Below are positions 1 through 7,633 of a stretch of DNA of 64,000 bases, one piece after another (positions within the stretch are counted from its first letter, which is position 1; every line of letters starts with the position of its first letter). The DNA lies in the NCBI RefSeq assembly GCF_900142965.1, contig NZ_FRCQ01000007.1:161138-225137 (forward strand), in the 5' to 3' direction. The position numbers were made by a program, and so were the translations under genes. Source of the stretch: Rhizobacter sp. OV335 (GTDB lineage: Bacteria; Pseudomonadota; Gammaproteobacteria; Burkholderiales; Burkholderiaceae_C). The notes below the pieces were generated by a model that saw nothing but the letters and a program-made list of their open reading frames with translations, was not told the origin of the DNA and ran no database searches.

Positions 1-1
1 C

Positions 2-544
2 CTGTTCGGCAAGCTCGGCTGGCTGAAGGCTTTCCTGCCCGAGCTGCGGGTGATCTTCCTGCGGCGCGATCCGCGCGCCATCGTCTCGTCGGTGCTGCGC
101 AGCAAGCTGACGACGCTGTGGAGCTACTCCGAGCTCGTCAGCGGCGCGTTCATGCGCGAGTTTCCGAACTATGAGAGCCGCGTGCCGCGCGGCGATGCGG
201 CGCTGCGCACGACCGAGGTGGTGGCGATGAGCGTCGCGCTGCGCTACGAGCTGGCGCGGCGCTGCCTGCACCACTTCACGCACGTGAGCCTCGAGCTGGC
301 CGACATCTCGCGCGAGCCGGCGCGGGTGGTGTCCGGGCTGGTGGCGTTTCTCGGTGCCGAGGCGGCGGGCGATGCCACAGCGTTCATCCAGCTGCGGCAG
401 GGCGAGACGCGCGGCGGGCTGTTCTCGTCGTACCGCTCGCTGGACGACGTGGAGAACGGCTGGCGCGGTCACCTGAGCGAGGCGCAGCTCGCGCTGATCG
501 ACGAGGTGCAATCCGCAGTACGCGTTACCTTGCCCGTGGCCTGA
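2..544 (+). CDS. Sulfotransferase family protein, C-terminal part (5' end outside the window)
   Basis: The reading frame is open from base 2, so the true start lies before the window. About 180 residues are visible. The segment FLRRDPRAIVSSVLRSK matches the 3'-phosphate-binding region of PAPS-dependent sulfotransferases (Arg followed by a Ser a few residues later). The nucleotide-binding P-loop expected near the N-terminus is not in the window. Such enzymes transfer sulfate from PAPS to a hydroxyl or amine acceptor; the acceptor cannot be told here. The next gene begins 4 nt after the stop codon, so this gene, the FGE-fold gene and the HAD gene probably form one operon. The fold is clear; the substrate is unknown. 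Confidence 0.72.
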   Translation: MFGKLGWLKAFLPELRVIFLRRDPRAIVSSVLRSKLTTLWSYSELVSGAFMREFPNYESRVPRGDAALRTTEVVAMSVALRYELARRCLHHFTHVSLELADISREPARVVSGLVAFLGAEAAGDATAFIQLRQGETRGGLFSSYRSLDDVENGWRGHLSEAQLALIDEVQSAVRVTLPVA

Positions 545-548
545 GCCG

Positions 549-1214
549 ATGATCGAGCAGTACCTCCATGACGCGATCGGCTTCAGGGTGGCGTCCGGTG
601 CGCTTGCAGGCCGGCGCCTGCGCGTTGCGCGGACGCTGCTGACCTGCCGCGTGGCCGCCGAGATCCTCAACGAGATGCAGATGCCGCCCGAGACCGGCGG
701 GGGCTACCGCTTCGTCAATGTCTGCAATCCGCGCAACCCGCTGGCGTTCGACCCGGCCGGCGGGGGCTGGCATTGCCGGGCCGCGCTGGCCGAGCACCCG
801 GTCTGGGGGCTGAACTGGGCGGCCGCCGGGATGGTGTGCGCGCACCTTGGCGCCCGCCTGCCGTGGTCGCAGGAGTGGGAGGCGCTGGCGTCGAACAACG
901 ACCCGTCCCGGCTGTATCCGTGGGGCGACGCGCCGCCGACGCCGGTGCTCGCGAACTTCGACGAGCATTTCGGCGGCACCAGCGTGGTCGGCAGTTTCCC
1001 GCCGTCGGAACTCGGGCTGTTCGACCTGGCCGGCAACCTGGGCGAGTGGTGCCAGGACCTGCATGATCACGATGCCGAGCTGGCGATGGAGCGCACCGTG
1101 AAGGGTGGGGCCTGGAGCAAGGATGCGGGCCACCTGCGGATCCAGGCGAGCCGCGGCAAGTGGGGCCGGCTGGGCACGACGACGATCGGCCTGCGGCCGG
1201 TGTGGGACGACTGA
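549..1214 (+). CDS. FGE/SUMF1-fold (formylglycine-generating-enzyme-like) protein lacking the catalytic cysteines
   Basis: A 221-residue protein with hallmarks of the FGE-sulfatase fold: LPWSQEWEALA, LYPWGDAPP, GLFDLAGNLGEWCQDL, and a terminal RTVKGGAWSKD followed by GLRPVW. In true formylglycine-generating enzymes two cysteines follow the GGS motif near the C-terminus. Here that stretch (KGGAWSKDAGHLRIQ) has none, so copper-dependent formylglycine formation is unlikely. The fold is also used by EgtB-type and other non-catalytic or variant proteins. It sits between the sulfotransferase gene and the HAD phosphatase gene with short gaps, suggesting a shared, perhaps small-molecule or glycan, modification pathway. 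The function is inferred only at fold level. Confidence 0.7.
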   Translation: MIEQYLHDAIGFRVASGALAGRRLRVARTLLTCRVAAEILNEMQMPPETGGGYRFVNVCNPRNPLAFDPAGGGWHCRAALAEHPVWGLNWAAAGMVCAHLGARLPWSQEWEALASNNDPSRLYPWGDAPPTPVLANFDEHFGGTSVVGSFPPSELGLFDLAGNLGEWCQDLHDHDAELAMERTVKGGAWSKDAGHLRIQASRGKWGRLGTTTIGLRPVWDD

Positions 1215-1226
1215 GCAAGGAGCGTG

Positions 1227-1910
1227 ATGACGAAGCTGGTGATCTTCGACCTGGACGACACGCTGATCGACTTCGCGTCGACGCGGCTGGTGGCGCACGA
1301 CCTGATCGCCGAGGTGCTGGCTGATGAGGGCATTGCGGTGGCGCCGTTCCTGCAGGCCTGTGTCGAGGTCGACCGGCCGCTGTTCGTGCAGTTCGAGCAG
1401 GGCCGGCTGACGCGCCAGGAGTACCGGATGCGGCGCTTCGCCGACCCGTTCGACCGGCTCGGGCTGATGCCGCGCGAGGGTCTGGTCGCGCAGCTGAACC
1501 GCGTGTTCATGGACTGCGTGAACGACAGCCCGAAGCTGTACGACGATGCGTGGCCGACGCTCGCGCGCCTGCGCGGCGAGGGCCTGCGGCTGGCCATCCT
1601 GACCAATGGTCCGGCCGACGGGCAGCGCCGCAAGCTGGTCGCGACCGGGCTCGGCGAGGCGGTGGACCATGTCGCGATCGGCGAGGAGGCGGGGGTCAGC
1701 AAGCCGCATCCGCAGGCGTACTTGCGCGTCTGCGCTCACCTCGGCATCGATCCCGGCGAGTGCCTGATGGTCGGCGATTCGCTGACGCTCGACTATGAAG
1801 GCGCGCTCGCGGCCGGGCTGCAGGCGGTGTTGCTGGACCGTGCCGGTCTGCACGTGGGCAGCAGCCACCGCAGCGTGCGCGACCTGCACGGGGTGCGGGT
1901 CGACCCGTGA
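1227..1910 (+). CDS. HAD-superfamily hydrolase (phosphatase, subfamily IA type)
   Basis: All four HAD motifs are visible: FDLDDTLID near residue 7 (nucleophile and acid-base Asp), ILTNG (motif II Thr), SKPHPQAY (motif III Lys) and MVGDSLTLDYEGA (motif IV acidic pair). A helical cap lies between motifs I and II. These enzymes remove phosphate from small molecules through an aspartyl-phosphate intermediate; the substrate is not predictable. Length (about 227 residues) is normal. An ATG at 1227 is preferred over the adjacent GTG at 1224; an AAGGAG-like ribosome site lies just upstream. It is the last gene of the rightward set at this edge and meets the leftward solute-binding gene tail to tail. 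Confidence 0.85.
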   Translation: MTKLVIFDLDDTLIDFASTRLVAHDLIAEVLADEGIAVAPFLQACVEVDRPLFVQFEQGRLTRQEYRMRRFADPFDRLGLMPREGLVAQLNRVFMDCVNDSPKLYDDAWPTLARLRGEGLRLAILTNGPADGQRRKLVATGLGEAVDHVAIGEEAGVSKPHPQAYLRVCAHLGIDPGECLMVGDSLTLDYEGALAAGLQAVLLDRAGLHVGSSHRSVRDLHGVRVDP

Positions 1911-1923
1911 CGCAAGGGCGGGC

Positions 1924-2772
1924 TCAGTGTGAGGCCGGCGCGATGATGGCGCCGCGGATGCCGTGCCGCGCCAGCGACTGCGCAACGAAGCCGCTTGCCT
2001 TGGCCTGCTCGACGAAGCCCGCGAGCAGCGCCATCGCAGCCGCGCCGCGCGCGAGCGGCAGGCCCATCGCCTGCTCGATCACCATGAAGCGCCCGGGCAA
2101 CAGGCGCAGGCCGGGCAGCCGCGCGGCATCGGCTTCGAGCTGCTGGCGCACGCCGGCGGCCACGTCGGCGCCTTCGGCGAGGAAGCGCTCGACCACGGCC
2201 TGCGAGGTCGGCGTGCGCATCAACCGCGCGGCCTTCAGCTCGCGCGACAGGTACAGGTCGTAGGCACTGCCGCGGCCGACCATCACGCGGGTGCCGGTGC
2301 GGTCGACCTGCGCGTTGTCGGTCAGCGGCGAATCGTTGCGCACGAGGTAGGCGCCTTCGATCAGCACATACGGTGCGCTGAAGCCGATGCCGTCGCTGCG
2401 ACGCGGGTCGATCGCGAAGAAGCCGATGTCGGCCTGGTCGGCCTTCACGCTGTCGACCGATTGCAGCGCGGCCTCGACCACCACCAGTTCCAGCGGCACG
2501 CCCAGGCGCTGCGCCAGCAGCGTCGCCAGGTCGACCGACACGCCGCTGACGACGCCGGCGGCATCACGGTTGGCGAGGATCGGGTTGCCCAGGTTGATGC
2601 ACGCGCGCAGCCGGCCACGCGGCGCCAGCGCCGCGGCCGCACCGGCCGGCAGCAAGGGCACCGGGCCGGGCCCCGTGCTGCAGGCCGTGAAGGCTGCCAG
2701 AGCCATCACGGCCGCGACGGGTGCGAGTGCACAGGACAGGGCCGCGCTGCGGCGGGTGATGGAGGAGGGCAT
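1924..2772 (-). CDS. Periplasmic solute-binding lipoprotein (amino-acid type, SBP family 3)
   Basis: A 282-residue protein starting with an export signal (ITRRSAALSCALAPVAAVMA) that ends in a lipobox-like FTAC, so it is probably lipid-anchored. The body has the family 3 pattern: LRACINLGNPILANRD at the start of lobe 1, GVSVDLATLLAQRLGVP, then DIGFFAIDPRRSDGIGFSAPYV and a second lobe with VMVGRGSAYDLYL. Such proteins bind amino acids or other small polar ligands for an ABC importer, or act as sensors. No permease or ATPase gene is adjacent, so it may be an orphan receptor. The start at 2772 is chosen because the signal peptide begins there; an open extension to 2850 exists but has no signal-like sequence. 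Confidence 0.8.
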   Translation of the reverse strand: MPSSITRRSAALSCALAPVAAVMALAAFTACSTGPGPVPLLPAGAAAALAPRGRLRACINLGNPILANRDAAGVVSGVSVDLATLLAQRLGVPLELVVVEAALQSVDSVKADQADIGFFAIDPRRSDGIGFSAPYVLIEGAYLVRNDSPLTDNAQVDRTGTRVMVGRGSAYDLYLSRELKAARLMRTPTSQAVVERFLAEGADVAAGVRQQLEADAARLPGLRLLPGRFMVIEQAMGLPLARGAAAMALLAGFVEQAKASGFVAQSLARHGIRGAIIAPASH

Positions 2773-2839
2773 GGCACGGGCTCCTGGGCTGGGGGCTGCA
2801 GTATCGCCAAGTCGATCATTCGGTCCCAGAAACGGAAAC

Positions 2840-2866
2840 GCCCGCAGCACGAGTCACGCTGCGGGC
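2840..2866 (-). terminator. Probable intrinsic terminator downstream of the glutamine-amidotransferase-like gene
   Basis: A perfect 9-bp stem (GCCCGCAGC with GCTGCGGGC) and a 9-nt loop lie 15 bp past the stop codon of the gene ending at 2881. In the leftward direction the stem is followed by a T-rich stretch (GTTTCCGTTT). The T-run is interrupted, so strength is uncertain. Confidence 0.6.
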
Positions 2867-2880
2867 CAACATCCTGCGCG

Positions 2881-4281
2881 TCACTCGCGCTCGTAGGGCG
2901 TGTAGGGCGGATACGGCCGGTACGTCTCGTCCGGGACGGTGGGCCTCGACCCACGCGGCACGCCTCCCCAGCCGTCCGCCTGCGGGCCGCGCGCGTGCGA
3001 CGGCACGGATTCGCCCATCGCGGCGCGCCGGCGGCGCCCTTGCGGCGGGATCGAGAATTCCGTCGGTGCGGGTCCCGCGCCGATGCCGGAGGGCTGGTGA
3101 GCCCGGCTGGACTGCATGTCGCGCCGGAACCGGTCGGTGTTGGCTTGGCGCGCCTCGTAGGCATCGCCGGCCTTCGCCATGTAGTTGAGTGCGTTCTGGC
3201 TCATCGCCGCGGCGGGCTTGTCGGCGTGGCCGCTCGAATAGGCCTCGGGATGCCACTGCATGCCCATGACCGGCGCGCCGGAGCGCGATTCGAAGGCTTC
3301 GGCCGCGTACAGCGGCGCACCGTGCGGCGCATCCATGAAGGGACTCGGGTGCTTCGTGTCGCGCGCCGAGACCTGCAGCGTCCCCAGCCTCGCGGCGAGC
3401 GCCTCGTCCTGCGGATCGCGGGGCACCAGGCCTCCTTCGTCCTCGCGCGCGGCGGCCCAGTGCACGCTGTTCACGTCGTAGCGGATCTTGTCCTTCTTCC
3501 GGTTGTTCTCCCAGTGCGGGCGCGGCGGCGGGCCACCCTCGACGTCCATAGGATCCTGGCGCTGCCAGGCCGACTGGCTGTGCAGCATCGTGCCGGGTTC
3601 CAGGTCGACGCCGTGGGGTTCGAAGTTGTTGCTGATGTCGCCATTCTTCTTGATGAAGGGCATGGAGCGCGCCTGGTGCGTGTTGGATTTCACCTGCTGC
3701 GTGGTGCCGCCGTAACTCTCCAAGACACTCCAGGAGCCGCCGCACAGGCCGGCCACCGGCCGTCCGGTCAGTTGCGCCTGCTTCAGGAGTGCTTCCTCGT
3801 GCTCGCGGCGTTGCTGATGGCGTTCTGCAGCGCTGCCCTTCGGGGTATGGCCCGCATGGCGCGGCATCTCGCTCTCCAGGCCGTAGTTGCCGCCGGCGAT
3901 CACCAGCAGGCCCCTGCCTTCGCCGGTGGTGGTGGTGTGCTGCCTCGGCAGGCCCCCGCTGTAGTTGTTCTTCGGCTTCGTCGGATCGGTGGAGCTGATG
4001 GTCGGTTCCATGCCGTCCGGATGCGAGGCAATGCTCTCGCGTCCGGTGGTCTGCTGCATCGTGTAGTGGTCCCAGAACGCGCCGGTGCCGTGGCCCGAAT
4101 CGCGGTAGGCGACGGTCACCGGCATGCGCGGCGGGCGCCCGAGGGTGCTCAGGTCGGTGGTGGCGCGCTGCCGCGAGGTGCGCGGCGGCGATCCGCCTTC
4201 GCTGCCGCTGCTGTCGCGGCGTTCGTGTGCATGGCGCTTGACGCCTCCGGTTCGGCTGGTGCTGCTCGGGTTGCGGATCAT
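2881..4281 (-). CDS. Class I glutamine amidotransferase-like (peptidase C26-type) protein with long low-complexity arms
   Basis: The centre of this roughly 466-residue protein carries the catalytic parts of class I glutamine amidotransferases such as gamma-glutamyl-GABA hydrolases: LLVIAGGNYGLE, the nucleophile elbow AGLCGGSWSVLE with its Cys, DVNSVHWAAA, and MGMQWHPEAY with the His-x-Glu pair. All three catalytic residues are present. The N-terminal ~80 residues and the last ~90 are rich in Arg, Pro, Ser and Gly and look disordered. No signal peptide is seen. A start at 4281 (ATG) is preferred; the frame stays open upstream to 4476, next to the tRNA terminator. It may be a hydrolase or a secreted effector-like protein; the substrate is unknown. 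Confidence 0.6.
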   Translation of the reverse strand: MIRNPSSTSRTGGVKRHAHERRDSSGSEGGSPPRTSRQRATTDLSTLGRPPRMPVTVAYRDSGHGTGAFWDHYTMQQTTGRESIASHPDGMEPTISSTDPTKPKNNYSGGLPRQHTTTTGEGRGLLVIAGGNYGLESEMPRHAGHTPKGSAAERHQQRREHEEALLKQAQLTGRPVAGLCGGSWSVLESYGGTTQQVKSNTHQARSMPFIKKNGDISNNFEPHGVDLEPGTMLHSQSAWQRQDPMDVEGGPPPRPHWENNRKKDKIRYDVNSVHWAAAREDEGGLVPRDPQDEALAARLGTLQVSARDTKHPSPFMDAPHGAPLYAAEAFESRSGAPVMGMQWHPEAYSSGHADKPAAAMSQNALNYMAKAGDAYEARQANTDRFRRDMQSSRAHQPSGIGAGPAPTEFSIPPQGRRRRAAMGESVPSHARGPQADGWGGVPRGSRPTVPDETYRPYPPYTPYERE

Positions 4282-4474
4282 GATGGGTTCGCCAATCTGG
4301 ATGGACAGGCGCCCAGTTTTTGCCACGTTCCCGCAGGACCGCGTCGCGGCATGCGAAGCCGTGTGTGCCGACCCGAAGCGCGGCAATGGCCGGTGGCTTT
4401 GCGGAGGGGCGACTGGTCGGACTACTGGATAGTCGCTGGCGGCGAATTCGTGGCGAATATCCGGCCCAAACGAC

Positions 4475-4498
4475 AAAAGGCCCGCATCGCTGCGGGCC
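4475..4498 (-). terminator. Rho-independent terminator of tRNA-Asn
   Basis: In the leftward direction an 8-bp GC stem (GGCCCGCA with TGCGGGCC, 4479-4498) with a 4-base loop is followed by TTTT. It lies about 10 bp past the CCA end of tRNA-Asn and is the natural end of that transcript. Confidence 0.8.
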
Positions 4499-4508
4499 CC
4501 GTCAATAC

Positions 4509-4584
4509 TGGCTCCTCGACCTGGGCTCGAACCAGGGACCTACGGATTAACAGTCCGGCGCTCTACCAACTGAGCTATCGAGGA
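4509..4584 (-). tRNA. tRNA-Asn (anticodon GUU)
   Basis: On the minus strand a 76-nt cloverleaf is complete. The acceptor stem is TCCTCGA paired with TCGAGGA, followed by discriminator G and an encoded CCA. The D-arm is AGCTCAGTTGGTAGAGC, the anticodon loop is CTGTTAA giving anticodon GTT, and the T-arm is CCTGGTTCGAGCCCAGG. It is a stand-alone gene with its own terminator. I see no attachment-site duplicate of its 3' end in the window, so it is not the target of the nearby island. Confidence 0.97.
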
Positions 4585-4606
4585 ATTGAGCCTCAGATTA
4601 TAGACA

Positions 4607-4627
4607 GAAAAAACGGGCCTTCTGGCC
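4607..4627 (-). terminator. Probable intrinsic terminator of the TonB receptor gene
   Basis: Just past the stop codon at 4634 a short GGCC-loop-GGCC hairpin (4616-4627) is followed, in the leftward direction, by a run of six T. The stem is short but GC-only. Confidence 0.5.
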
Positions 4628-4633
4628 GCCGGC

Positions 4634-6817
4634 TCACAAATCGATCTGAACCGACGCACGCACCGTGCGCGGCGCGAGCGGGTAGAGGTACACGTGCCCG
4701 AACTGCAGCGGCGCTTCCTTCCAGGCGCGGCGATCGCTCAGGTTGTCGACGCCCACGCGCCAGGTCAGCGTGCCGACGCCGGCCACCCGATGCTCGTAGC
4801 GGGCCGCCGCGTCGAAGCGCGTCCAGCCTGGGATCGAGATGCTGTTGTCCTGCAGCACCATCCGCTCGCCCTCGTGCACCGCGCCGGCCGAGAGGTTCAG
4901 GCCGGTGAGCAACGGTACGCGGTAGTTCAGGTTGAGCTTCAGCGTGCGATCGGGCACGTTGACCGGCCGCTTGCCGTTCAGCGTCGCGTCGCTGGCGACA
5001 TCCTCGACCCGCGCATGCAGCCACATCGCCGCGCCCTGCAGCGTCCAGTCGCCCACCGACCATGCGCCTTCGGCCTCCAGCCCGCGGTGGCGCTGTTCGC
5101 CGTCTTCCTGGTGCGTGCAGGTGTTGCCTTTCTCGTCATCAGCGCAATTGCTGCCGACATCCGCAAAGCGCGGGCGCACGATGTCGAAAGCCGTCAGGCC
5201 CCAACTCAGGTCTGTTGCACTGCCCTTGAGGCCCAGCTCCACCTGGCGGCTCTTCAGCGGAGCCAGCGCCTGCCCGGCATTCGTGTAGCGCGGGCGGTTC
5301 GGCGCCACTTCCGATTCGATGCCCTGGCCCCAGCTCGCGTACGCCAGCAGGCCCGGCTGCAGCGCATGGCTCAGTGCGAGCCACGGGGTCGTGAACGAAT
5401 CGCTGTACGAGACCGGCTGGCTGCCGTCGGTCGCGATGCTCTCGCGCTTCAGCTGCGTGTGACGCAGGCCGAGCCACGCGCTCCAGGTCGGCGTCAGCGT
5501 GATCGCGTCGCGCACGTACAGCTCGGTGTTGCGTTCGTCGCGGTTGGTGTTGGTGGCGTTCAGCGTGGGATCCGCAGGCGTCACTGCGGTGCCGTCGATG
5601 TTGCCGATGCCGACGTAGTTGTAGGCCTGACCCTGCAGGCGACTCCTGAAGCGCGAGAACAGGACGCCGGTCTGCAGCTCGTGCGACAGCCCGCCGGCCG
5701 ACAGCGTGCCGCGCACCCCCAGGTCCAGCGCATCGGTGCGGCGGTGCTCGTCGTCGCTGCGGTAGTCGGAGAGGTCGAAGCTGCCGTCGCTGCAGTAGCG
5801 GTCGTAGTTGCCTTCGGCGGTGCAGCCATAGGGGAAGGCGAGTCGGTCGTCGCTGACCAGGCGTTGCGTGGCGAAGTGCGCCACCGCACGCCAGTCGGCC
5901 GACAGGCGCTGCTGCCAGCGCAGCGATGCGGTGTCGCCATCGAGCACCACCGGCTGCGACCACGGCTGGTTGTTCAGGTTGGTGCGCGGGTCGTAGGCCG
6001 ATGCATCGGGCAGGCGGCTGCCGAGCAGGCTCATCGCCGGCACGCTGGGCTGGCTGCGATGGCTGGTCTCGAACTCGGCCTCGAGCAGGGTGTCGGGCGT
6101 CACGCGCCAGTCGCCGGCCACCGCCAGCAGCTGGCTGTGGCCGCGCAGGTCGTGCGTCTGCGGATCCAGGTCGTCGTACTGCGCGTTGACGCGCAGGCCG
6201 AAGGCCTCGCCCTCGCCGAAGCGCTGGCCGATGTCGACACCGCCGCGCCAGGTGTGGCTCTGTTGCCATTCCAGCGCCGCTGAGCGCACGGTGCCCTCGG
6301 GCCGCTTGACGACCAGGTTGACCAGCCCGCCCGGCGCACTGGTGCCGGCCTGCATGCCGCTGGTGCCCTTGAGGATCTCGATGCGCTCCTTGTTGGCGAG
6401 CGGCAGGGCGGTCTCGGCGTTGATCGGCAGGCCGTCGCGGCGGAAGTTGAAGCGGTTGTCGGTCGCGAAGCCGCGCACCATCAGCGTGGTCCAGTAGCCC
6501 TCGGAGTTGTAGGCGTCGCCGAGGCTCGCGTCGAAGCGCGTGATCTCGGCAAGGCTGTGCACGCCGACATCTTTCATCGCGACACTGCTGACCACGGTCG
6601 CCTGCAGCGGCAGCTTCGACAGCGGCAGGTCGCCGAAGCCGCCGATGGTGGCGATCGCGTCGGGCGAGCGGCCGGTCACGGTGACCGGCGGCAGCGTCTG
6701 TGGATCGGGGGTGGTGGTGGATTGCGCATGCGCGCTGAATGCGGCTGCGATGCCCAGTGTCAAAGGCGCCAGGGCCAACGGCGCCAGGGCAGGGGACTTG
6801 CAAGAACGGAATGCCAT
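4634..6817 (-). CDS. TonB-dependent outer-membrane receptor under TPP riboswitch control (candidate thiamine or thiamine-precursor transporter)
   Basis: A 727-residue protein of the siderophore-receptor type. A signal peptide ends at AFSAHAQS. A short TonB-box-like region (PPVTVTGRS) is followed by the plug domain (LPLQATVVSSVAM, IEILKGTSGMQAGTSAPGG, LVNLVVKRP), then a long beta-barrel ending in a strand with terminal Leu (VRASVQIDL). Family members import iron chelates, vitamin B12, thiamine or sugars through the outer membrane with TonB energy. The sequence alone suggests a siderophore receptor, but the TPP riboswitch upstream argues for thiamine or a precursor. Start at 6817 has GGGAAG upstream. 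Upstream of the riboswitch begins the genomic island, so the native promoter has probably been replaced. Confidence 0.85.
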   Translation of the reverse strand: MAFRSCKSPALAPLALAPLTLGIAAAFSAHAQSTTTPDPQTLPPVTVTGRSPDAIATIGGFGDLPLSKLPLQATVVSSVAMKDVGVHSLAEITRFDASLGDAYNSEGYWTTLMVRGFATDNRFNFRRDGLPINAETALPLANKERIEILKGTSGMQAGTSAPGGLVNLVVKRPEGTVRSAALEWQQSHTWRGGVDIGQRFGEGEAFGLRVNAQYDDLDPQTHDLRGHSQLLAVAGDWRVTPDTLLEAEFETSHRSQPSVPAMSLLGSRLPDASAYDPRTNLNNQPWSQPVVLDGDTASLRWQQRLSADWRAVAHFATQRLVSDDRLAFPYGCTAEGNYDRYCSDGSFDLSDYRSDDEHRRTDALDLGVRGTLSAGGLSHELQTGVLFSRFRSRLQGQAYNYVGIGNIDGTAVTPADPTLNATNTNRDERNTELYVRDAITLTPTWSAWLGLRHTQLKRESIATDGSQPVSYSDSFTTPWLALSHALQPGLLAYASWGQGIESEVAPNRPRYTNAGQALAPLKSRQVELGLKGSATDLSWGLTAFDIVRPRFADVGSNCADDEKGNTCTHQEDGEQRHRGLEAEGAWSVGDWTLQGAAMWLHARVEDVASDATLNGKRPVNVPDRTLKLNLNYRVPLLTGLNLSAGAVHEGERMVLQDNSISIPGWTRFDAAARYEHRVAGVGTLTWRVGVDNLSDRRAWKEAPLQFGHVYLYPLAPRTVRASVQIDL

Positions 6818-6820
6818 CGT

Positions 6821-6858
6821 ACTTCCCGGTTTGGCGATGGCAGGTCGGCGCAACCGGG
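6821..6858 (-). promoter_or_regulatory. Hairpin occluding the ribosome-binding site of the TonB receptor (riboswitch expression platform)
   Basis: In the leader RNA, CCCGGTT (6852-6858) can pair with AACCGGG (6825-6831). The second arm overlaps the GGGAAG ribosome site at 6822-6827, five bases from the start codon. This is the usual layout for translational control by a TPP aptamer in proteobacteria. A further GCCGCGG / CCGCGGC pair lies between aptamer and this hairpin and may form the alternative structure. Confidence 0.5.
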
Positions 6859-6891
6859 CCGCGGCAAAGAAGAGAGGCTCCGCGGCACGAC

Positions 6892-7031
6892 GCTTCCCTG
6901 CGCGAGGATTACCTCAGGCCGACAAGATAAATCTGTCAGCCCGTGGCGCGCCTGCGACAGCGCGCCACCGATCAGGTTCAAAGGGACTCTCTCAGCCGGT
7001 CACGCGAACGTGGCCAGCACCCCTAGCGAAG
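6892..7031 (-). ncRNA. TPP (thiamine pyrophosphate) riboswitch, left copy; probable attL of the island
   Basis: On the minus strand the conserved THI-box elements appear in order: GCTTCGCTAGGGGTGC, GGCTGAGAGAGTCCCTT, GAACCTGATC, GAGGTAATCCTCGCGC, AGGGAAGC. The closing stem GCTTC/GAAGC pairs. TPP riboswitches repress thiamine genes when TPP is plentiful. Between GAACCTGATC and GAGGTAATCC there is an extra stretch of about 54 nt (6917-6970) containing two hairpins, which is unusual. The block 6971-6999 recurs with one mismatch at 31329-31357 near the recombinase, so this riboswitch also marks the left island boundary. Confidence 0.8.
6971..6999. repeat. Left attachment-site repeat (putative attL core) inside the TPP riboswitch
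   Basis: These 29 bp match 31329-31357 at 28 positions in the same orientation (the only difference is A at 6980 against G at 31338). A second block, 7015-7047, matches 31379-31411 at 30 of 33 positions. The pair brackets the island carrying a large serine recombinase. The exact crossover dinucleotide cannot be set because both sites are also conserved riboswitch sequence. Confidence 0.65.
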
Positions 7032-7052
7032 CCCGCCGGATGAGCGGCGGGC
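7031..7052. other. Perfect hairpin upstream of the left TPP aptamer
   Basis: Arms GCCCGCCG (7031-7038) and CGGCGGGC (7045-7052) with a 6-nt loop lie directly 5' of the aptamer on the minus strand. A related hairpin is present upstream of the right copy near 31395-31418. The block is shared beyond the aptamer core, so it either belongs to the leader RNA or to the extended attachment site. Confidence 0.45.
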
Positions 7053-7633
7053 GGGGGGATTTTGCACTATTTGAGATGGCGCGGCTGAGTCGCGGTGGCG
7101 GTACTTCCCAACGTTCGTCTGCAGCGAGCCGGTAGAAAGACGCTCGTCCTTCAATCGGACACTGATGGGATGACGGCTTGGGCGCGGCGATCGTGTTGCG
7201 AGCCAAAGGCTGGGCGGAAGTTGCTGCCCTTGGCGCCGCGTGGTCGAGTGCCTCCACCGGGCCAGGAGCCGACATACGTGAATGGCCGCTTCCAGACGGC
7301 GAACTCAGCCGTAATGCGCTGAGGGCGACGCGCCATGCGTTGCCCAGTGAGCGGGGAACAACGATGGACCTGATGGCTCCATGCCTCGCCTCACATGGCA
7401 AGCCAGCGCGCAGCCCGGAAAAATTTGTTATGACTGCCGAATTTGCCGCCAAAATTCGTACTGCATGAACATGCAGCAAGCGGGAAATTGAACACATGCG
7501 TCGAAGACATTCGTCGTGCCGGGGCGGAGCTGGAAGCACGACACCCTGTCGTGATTGACAGCATCGTGCTGTCGTCCGCAACACGTTAGGCTTCACGGTA
7601 AAACCCTGAGCAACGCACAATGCGGGGCAATTG
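7053..7633. other. Island left-end region with no convincing gene
   Basis: About 580 bp between the left riboswitch and the patatin-like gene. Open frames here have no recognisable domain, no good ribosome site, and shifting codon preference. This stretch now lies where the promoter of the riboswitch-TonB receptor transcript would have to be, but I find no clear -35/-10 pair. Base composition falls toward the patatin-like gene. Confidence 0.5.

Noticed and set aside
4509..4584. tRNA-Asn as attachment site of the island
   Set aside because: No duplicate of its 3' end is seen in the window, and the integrase is of the serine type with repeats at 6971 and 31329.
1963..4908. Very long open frames opposite or beside real genes (also near 13458-16049, 41987-45010, 50083-52857, 56673-58770)
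   Set aside because: They are antisense or shifted readings of high-GC genes with Ala/Arg/Gly-rich noise and no domains.
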